Positions 1 to 5,550 of a stretch of DNA of 5,550 nt are shown piece by piece. The DNA comes from Persephonella sp. (lineage in GTDB: Bacteria; Aquificota; Aquificia; Aquificales; Hydrogenothermaceae). The stretch's first letter is position 1. Each line of letters opens with the position of its first letter. Location: NCBI GenBank assembly GCA_027058925.1, contig JALTAS010000028.1, forward strand, positions 1-5,550, written 5' to 3'. The translations under genes were made by a program, and so were the position numbers. Under the pieces are notes generated by a model. It did no database searches, had not been told where the DNA came from, and saw only the letters and a program-made list of their open reading frames with translations.

Positions 1-1
1 A

Positions 2-178
2 AAACATTATATACATAATATAACACTTAAAAAGATAAAATATATTAAGAAAAAGATAATATTAAAAAAAATAAAGATTTATGAAAATAAACTATTTGGA
101 TTTCAAAAGGAAATAAAGATAAATATAGTTGAAAGCATCTTAAGACCAGATGGAGCTGTTTATAAACCTGTGGAATAA
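2..178 (+). CDS. 3' end of an unidentified protein (partial, cut by left edge)
   Basis: One reading frame stays open for 58 codons from the window edge to a TAA at 176-178, while the other two forward frames meet stops within the first 21 bases. In DNA this AT-rich an open run of that length is unlikely by chance, so I read it as the C-terminus of a gene starting outside the window. There is no ATG in this frame inside the window. The visible residues are dominated by Lys (14) and Ile (12), and the last stretch, ending in RPDGAVYKPVE, has a more ordinary protein-like make-up. I do not recognise the family. The GC content is clearly lower than in the downstream genes, as is often seen in surface-polysaccharide or recently acquired genes, but this does not identify it. 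It is separated from thiC by 121 bases, so it may be a different transcription unit. Confidence 0.55.
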   Translation, partial: KHYIHNITLKKIKYIKKKIILKKIKIYENKLFGFQKEIKINIVESILRPDGAVYKPVE

Positions 179-1658
<1,480 letters not shown>

Positions 1659-2636
1659 ATGGAAAAATTTGAAAAAATTTTAGAAAGTATAGAGGATCCT
1701 GTAGTAGTAGTCTCAGAAGAAGGCAACATTATTTATATGAACCAGGCTGGGTACATACTAAAGTCCCAGCTTGGGAATAAACAGTTTAATGAACTCATAA
1801 ATCATCCTTTCAGTTTTGAGTTCACAAAAAAAGGGATGTCTGTAAAAGGTATATTTAAAGAGATAAAAAAAAGCAGATTCCTTATAGATGCCTTCCCATA
1901 TGAAAAAAAAGGTTTAACACTTCTTATAAGAGACATAACCAGATTTATTGAGCTTGAGGAGTTATCCAAAAAGGAAGGACTGATAATAACTGTTTCAAAG
2001 CTCCTTTCATCTGTTTTCCACGACATGAAAGGACCTGTGGGAGGAATAAAAGGGGCTGCCCAGCTTCTTAAAGAGGACATACAGGATAAAGAGCTTGTAG
2101 AAGATATTCTGTATGAGACAAAAAGGATAGAGAAGATGATAAATGAGATAGTCCTCCTTACAAAACCTATCAAATTATCAAAAAGTTACATAAACATACA
2201 CAAAGTTCTTGATGATGCTATAAAAACTACTGAAAACCAATGTCCTGAGATAATTTTTGAAAGGGTTTACGACCCAAGTCTTCCCGATCTTTTGATAGAT
2301 CCTGATTACATGAACAGGGTATTTATAAACATATTAAGAAATGGTGTTGAAGCCATAAATGGAAAAGGGAAAATCATTATACAGACAGGAATATCCTGGG
2401 ACAAAATTTATTCCCCTAAAGGAAACAAAGTATTCATAAGGATAAAAGATTCAGGAAAAGGAGTTCCTGAAGAATTTATTGACAGACTTTTCATTCCATT
2501 TATCTCAACAAAGAAAAAAGGTATGGGTATAGGTCTTTCCTCTTCATATAAAATAGTTAAAGAGCACAACGGAATATTAAGATATATAGGAGATGCAACA
2601 TTTGAGATATTACTGCCTATACCTGAAAGGAGCTAA
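1659..2636 (+). CDS. ntrB: NtrB-like soluble PAS sensor histidine kinase
   Basis: This is a 325-residue two-component sensor kinase expected to autophosphorylate and pass the phosphate to the response regulator encoded next. An N-terminal PAS-like sensor spans about residues 1-95 (DPVVVVSEEGNIIYMN near 13-28). Next is a HisKA dimerisation domain with the phospho-acceptor His121 followed by GGIKGAAQLL (128-137), a string very close to that of NtrB/GlnL. The HATPase domain has the N box (N224, N228, EAI), the G1 box DSGKG (264-268), FIPFIST (278-284) and the G2 box KGMGIGL (287-293). I see no hydrophobic membrane segment, so it should be cytoplasmic and sense an internal signal or partner. Its ATG directly follows the thiC stop, with only a weak GGAAA upstream, suggesting translational coupling. 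The H-box reads HDMKGP rather than HE-KNP, so the Asn tied to phosphatase activity is Gly125. Kinase class is certain; the ntrB name rests on motif likeness and the NtrC-type partner, and a nitrogen role is not shown. Confidence 0.9.
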   Translation: MEKFEKILESIEDPVVVVSEEGNIIYMNQAGYILKSQLGNKQFNELINHPFSFEFTKKGMSVKGIFKEIKKSRFLIDAFPYEKKGLTLLIRDITRFIELEELSKKEGLIITVSKLLSSVFHDMKGPVGGIKGAAQLLKEDIQDKELVEDILYETKRIEKMINEIVLLTKPIKLSKSYINIHKVLDDAIKTTENQCPEIIFERVYDPSLPDLLIDPDYMNRVFINILRNGVEAINGKGKIIIQTGISWDKIYSPKGNKVFIRIKDSGKGVPEEFIDRLFIPFISTKKKGMGIGLSSSYKIVKEHNGILRYIGDATFEILLPIPERS

Positions 2637-2638
2637 AA

Positions 2639-4015
2639 ATGAAGGCTTTGGTTTTTGATGACGAAAGAACTATAAGAAATGTTATGCAGAAAATACTTAA
2701 AAAAGAAGGGCTTCAAGTTGAGACCTATGAGTCAGGAATGGATGCATTACAGATAATAAACAGAAAAAAACCAGAAATAGTTTTCCTTGATATTTCTCTT
2801 CAAGACTCAAACGGTCTTGATATTTTAAGATCTATAGTTGCCCTTGAAAACCGGCCGTATGTTGTTATGATATCAGGACATGATGAATATAGTTATCTTA
2901 TTGAGGCCATGAAATTAGGGGCTTTTGATTATATACCAAAGCCCTTTGATATAAGTAAAATAAGAAAGGTTGTAAAAGAGATAAAAGAGATCTTTTCTGC
3001 AAAAATGGTCTCAGATTCCTCAGAGACCGATATAATAGGTAAAAGCCCATCAATGAAAGATGTTTTCAAAATAGTAGGTAGAGCAAGTGCAAGCAACCAG
3101 CCTGTATTAATTACAGGAGAAAGCGGGACCGGGAAAGAGGTTGTAGCCAAACTTATACACAGCTACAGCAATAGATCAGACAGGCCATTTATTCCTATAA
3201 ACTGTGCGGCGATACCTTCAGGTTTAATAGAATCCGAGCTTTTTGGTTATGAGAAAGGGGCTTTTACAGGAGCTGACAGAAGCAGGCAGGGAAAGTTTCA
3301 GGCAGCAGATGGAGGAACTATATTCCTTGATGAGATAAGCGAACTTCCCCTTGAGGCACAGGGAAAGCTACTGAGAGTTCTTCAGGAGATGGAGGTATCA
3401 CCAGTTGGTTCAACAAGAAGCATAAAAGTGGATGTAAGGGTGATAGCAGCAACAAATAGAAATCTTGTAAAGTTAGTAGCAGAAAATAAATTCAGAGAAG
3501 ATCTATTCTACAGACTTTCTGTTATTGAGATTAACCTTCCACCCCTCAGGGAAAGGAAGGAAGATATACCGGAACTTATTGAGCTGTTTACAAAGCAGGC
3601 ATTAAAAATCCACAGATTGAAAAAAGGTGGGTTTACACAGGAAGCTGTAAAGTTTCTTATGGATTATGAATTTCCAGGAAATATTAGAGAGCTTAAAAAT
3701 CTTGTAAATAAGCTTATTGCGATATACAGAGAAAGACCGATCACTCCAGATCTTATACAGGCTCAAGTAAAAGGTGGAAAAACATCCTTTTCTGGATGGA
3801 AAGAAAGTATAAGAAAAGAAGTTTCTGAGATGTTTACAAAAGGAAAGAAAAATATATACACAAAAATTGTTGAGGATGTGGAAAAGGTTGTAATTGAAGA
3901 GGTTTTGAAATACACTAAAGGTAATATTTCTGAAGCATCAAAATATCTTGGTATACACAGAAACACAGTTCATAAAAAGGTTGAGGAATTAAATATAAAC
4001 AAGGGTAGGGAATGA
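2639..4015 (+). CDS. ntrC: NtrC-family sigma-54-dependent response regulator
   Basis: This 458-residue protein is a complete enhancer-binding activator that, once phosphorylated, should use ATP to open promoters bound by sigma-54 RNA polymerase. The receiver domain (about 1-118) has the acidic pair Asp7/Asp8, phospho-acceptor Asp51, Ser79 and Lys101. The AAA+ domain (about 132-365) has Walker A GESGTGKE (160-167), the sigma-54 contact loop GAFTGA (207-212), Walker B GGTIFLDE (225-232), arginine-finger region FREDLFYRL (285-293) and sensor II FPGNIREL (345-352). A charged linker leads to a Fis-type helix-turn-helix (about 417-453, with GNISEASKYLGIHRNTV). The linker and HTH resemble true NtrC/GlnG more than short AtoC/ZraR types. 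All catalytic residues are intact. A good Shine-Dalgarno AAGGAG (2627-2632) lies inside the end of the kinase gene, 6 bases before the ATG. The target genes cannot be told from this window, and I see no convincing -24/-12 sigma-54 promoter here. Confidence 0.95.
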   Translation: MKALVFDDERTIRNVMQKILKKEGLQVETYESGMDALQIINRKKPEIVFLDISLQDSNGLDILRSIVALENRPYVVMISGHDEYSYLIEAMKLGAFDYIPKPFDISKIRKVVKEIKEIFSAKMVSDSSETDIIGKSPSMKDVFKIVGRASASNQPVLITGESGTGKEVVAKLIHSYSNRSDRPFIPINCAAIPSGLIESELFGYEKGAFTGADRSRQGKFQAADGGTIFLDEISELPLEAQGKLLRVLQEMEVSPVGSTRSIKVDVRVIAATNRNLVKLVAENKFREDLFYRLSVIEINLPPLRERKEDIPELIELFTKQALKIHRLKKGGFTQEAVKFLMDYEFPGNIRELKNLVNKLIAIYRERPITPDLIQAQVKGGKTSFSGWKESIRKEVSEMFTKGKKNIYTKIVEDVEKVVIEEVLKYTKGNISEASKYLGIHRNTVHKKVEELNINKGRE

Positions 4016-5202
4016 ATAAGGTTATAACCGCTGCTGTAGGATTTTTGATAATTATGATGTTTTCATGTGCTCCAAAGGTTCAGGAAGAAAAACTACCCCA
4101 AAACTCAGAATACTATTACAAGATAGGTCTTTCTTATCTGAACTCAGGTAATAACTCACAGGCTCTTTATTACCTGAACAAGGCTTACAAAATATCTCCT
4201 GAAGATCCTGAGATATTAAATGCCGTTGGAATAGCATACAGTAATGTTGGAGAGTTAGAAAAAGCAAAGGATTTCTTTTTAAAAGCCATAGAGAAAAATC
4301 CAGACAGAGCAGAAACATACACAAATCTTGGTGCTTTACTGGCAAAACAGAAAAAGTATGACAAAGCTCTGTGGTATTTTAAAAAAGCCGCTGAAAATCC
4401 ATCATATATGAAAAAAGATATAGCATACTACAACATAGCTCTTATATATGATCATATGGGAAATCTTAAGCTTTACGAGGAGTATCTGAAAAAAGCCATA
4501 TCTTACAATGCATTTTTACTGCCCGCTTATATATCTTTAGGTAATCTTTATCTTGATCAAGAAAGATATCAGGATGCTTTATCTGTTTATCTAACGGCAA
4601 AAGACAAAGGTCTGGTCAGCCCTCTTATTAACATCGGTCTTTCAAAAGTTTACTTACACCTTAAAGATTATGAGAAGGCAAAGGAGTACCTGCACAAAGC
4701 AAAAAAGTTGGCAAGAAATAATGATTTTCTCCTTATAGAGATAAACAGACTGCTTTCATTTATAGACAGAAAGATAATACAGGAAACAGAAAAAGATATA
4801 CAGAAAAAAGAGGAAAAGATTGAAACTGTAGTGGTTCCTGAAGAAAAGGAAAAATCAAAAGATGAAAAAATAAAACCGACTGAGGAACAGAAAAAAGAAA
4901 TCCAGAATCAACAGGTTTCAAAAAAAACAGTTCCAGAAAAAAAGATAAAGGTAATAAAGCCAAATATCAGATTTTATGTTTTATTAGGCAGATTTACCGA
5001 TCAGAAAAAAGCCCTTGATATATCTGAAAAATTAAAGCTGAAAGGATTTAATCCTGAGATCAAAGAAGAAATTGTTGATGGAACCCCTGTTTATTCTGTT
5101 ATAATAGGGTATTTCAAGGAGTATAGGGAAGCATCAAGGTTTTACAGAAAAAATTTAAAACCCCTTGGTTTAAGAGGGATTGTTAAATTTACGAGAAAAT
5201 AA
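4012..5202 (+). CDS. TPR-repeat lipoprotein with C-terminal SPOR domain
   Basis: A 396-residue envelope protein of unknown specific role. It begins with a lipoprotein-type signal peptide: Lys3, a hydrophobic run to about residue 17, then MFSC with the likely lipidated Cys19. About six tetratricopeptide repeats follow at roughly 33-66, 67-100, 101-134, 136-169, 171-203 and 204-237, recognisable by patterns such as NLGALLAKQKKYDKAL. TPR arrays are protein-docking scaffolds. A charged Lys/Glu-rich linker (about 255-315) leads to a SPOR domain (about 319-394, FYVLLGRFTDQKKAL and YSVIIGYFKEYREA). SPOR domains typically bind glycan strands of peptidoglycan lacking stem peptides, often at division sites. 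The layout suggests a membrane-anchored periplasmic protein reaching the cell wall through the linker. The ATG overlaps the regulator's TGA by 4 bases (ATGA), with AAGGG at 4001-4005 as a likely Shine-Dalgarno. PilF/PilW-type pilus or secretion scaffolds are alternatives for the TPR part, but the SPOR tail favours cell-wall binding. Confidence 0.88.
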   Translation: MNKVITAAVGFLIIMMFSCAPKVQEEKLPQNSEYYYKIGLSYLNSGNNSQALYYLNKAYKISPEDPEILNAVGIAYSNVGELEKAKDFFLKAIEKNPDRAETYTNLGALLAKQKKYDKALWYFKKAAENPSYMKKDIAYYNIALIYDHMGNLKLYEEYLKKAISYNAFLLPAYISLGNLYLDQERYQDALSVYLTAKDKGLVSPLINIGLSKVYLHLKDYEKAKEYLHKAKKLARNNDFLLIEINRLLSFIDRKIIQETEKDIQKKEEKIETVVVPEEKEKSKDEKIKPTEEQKKEIQNQQVSKKTVPEKKIKVIKPNIRFYVLLGRFTDQKKALDISEKLKLKGFNPEIKEEIVDGTPVYSVIIGYFKEYREASRFYRKNLKPLGLRGIVKFTRK

Positions 5203-5207
5203 AGGAG
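5201..5207 (+). promoter_or_regulatory. Shine-Dalgarno of the glycosyltransferase gene
   Basis: AAAGGAG overlaps the last two bases of the preceding TAA stop and lies 4 bases before the ATG at 5212. The spacing is short but usable, and it supports this start over the next in-frame ATG, which lies past the catalytic N-terminus. Confidence 0.7.
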
Positions 5208-5211
5208 TAAG

Positions 5212-5550
5212 ATGGAAAGAATAGATTTATCGGTTGTTATACCAATTTACAACGAGGAGGAAAACCTCCCTATCCTTTATGAAAAACTGAAAAAAGTTCT
5301 TGAGGAAATAAACAAAAGTTACGAGATTATTTTGGTCAATGATGGGTCAACAGACAGATCCTGGAAGATAATAAAAGAGCTCTCCCTGAAGGATCCTCAC
5401 GTGGTCGGAGTGAATTTCAGGAAGAATTTTGGCCAGACTGCTGCTATGTCCGCAGGTTTTGAAACTGCGAGGGGGGAAATAATAATAACAATGGATGGAG
5501 ATCTCCAAAATGACCCTGAGGACATTCCGAAACTTCTTGATGTACTGGAT
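5212..5550 (+). CDS. Family-2 glycosyltransferase, polyprenyl-phosphate type (5' part, cut by right edge)
   Basis: The first 113 codons of a GT-A fold glycosyltransferase are visible. The N-terminal strand reads LSVVIPIYNEEENL (6-19). The nucleotide-binding motif VNDGSTD is at 42-48, then RKNFGQTAAMSAGF (70-83) and the DXD-type metal site MDGDLQNDPEDIP (94-106). The combination of the NFGQ-AA-AG block with DGDLQ-DPED is typical of the dolichol/undecaprenyl-phosphate sugar transferases (DPM1, GtrB and ArnC-like). These load a sugar from a nucleotide donor onto a lipid carrier at the inner face of the cytoplasmic membrane. Members usually run 230-330 residues, often with two C-terminal membrane helices; that part lies outside the window, so subfamily and substrate remain open. 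The gene follows the lipoprotein gene after 9 bases and is most likely in the same operon, fitting an envelope theme. Confidence 0.93.
   Translation, partial: MERIDLSVVIPIYNEEENLPILYEKLKKVLEEINKSYEIILVNDGSTDRSWKIIKELSLKDPHVVGVNFRKNFGQTAAMSAGFETARGEIIITMDGDLQNDPEDIPKLLDVLD

Noticed and set aside
1802..2173. A 123-codon open frame on the minus strand opposite the kinase gene
   Set aside because: It is antisense to a well-supported kinase with conserved motifs, its predicted protein is a Ser/Phe-rich low-information string, and it shows no family motif.
4760..4963. A hydrophobic Leu/Phe-rich minus-strand open frame that looks like a small membrane protein
   Set aside because: It is the reverse complement of the Lys/Glu-rich linker (AAA/GAA codons read back as TTT/TTC), a known artefact of such repeats.
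5256..5269. Perfect GGAGG-AAAA-CCTCC hairpin near the start of the glycosyltransferase gene
   Set aside because: It lies in the codons of the conserved YNEEENLP motif (Glu GAG/GAA runs then Leu-Pro), which explains it, and a 5-bp stem inside coding sequence is weak evidence for control.

Overview
The window is a compact one-strand gene block, all on the + strand, from a low-GC thermophile-like bacterium. The composition is AT-rich. Arginine is written almost entirely with AGA/AGG and isoleucine often with ATA, and the proteins are rich in Lys, Glu and Ile. With the short form of ThiC and a soluble NtrB/NtrC-type pair, this looks most like a member of the Aquificota, perhaps the Hydrogenothermaceae (Persephonella or Sulfurihydrogenibium type). 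That placement is inferred from style and gene content; no marker gene proves it.

Layout. Bases 2-178 are an open frame that enters from the left edge and stops at 176-178. I read it as the 3' end of an unidentified, very AT-rich gene. Bases 179-299 are a short leader with no TPP riboswitch that I can recognise, ending in a strong Shine-Dalgarno. Then come thiC (300-1658), an NtrB-like sensor kinase (1659-2636), an NtrC-like sigma-54 activator (2639-4015), a TPR/SPOR lipoprotein (4012-5202) and the first 113 codons of a family-2 glycosyltransferase (from 5212, running off the right edge).

The junctions from thiC onward are extremely tight: stop directly followed by start, a 2-nt gap, a 4-nt ATGA overlap, and a 9-nt gap. 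The five genes are therefore very likely one transcript. thiC supplies the pyrimidine half of thiamine. The kinase and regulator form a complete two-component pair that should act with sigma-54 RNA polymerase on promoters elsewhere. The lipoprotein and the polyprenyl-phosphate-type glycosyltransferase both point to the cell envelope. No sequence evidence ties the thiamine gene functionally to the rest, and the co-transcription may be only economical packing.

I see no RNA genes, mobile elements, CRISPR array, or clear novel system. The points most worth a second look are the kinase H-box, where the residue needed for phosphatase activity in relatives is Gly, the thiC-regulator-envelope gene order, and a possible 17-codon leader ORF overlapping the thiC start.
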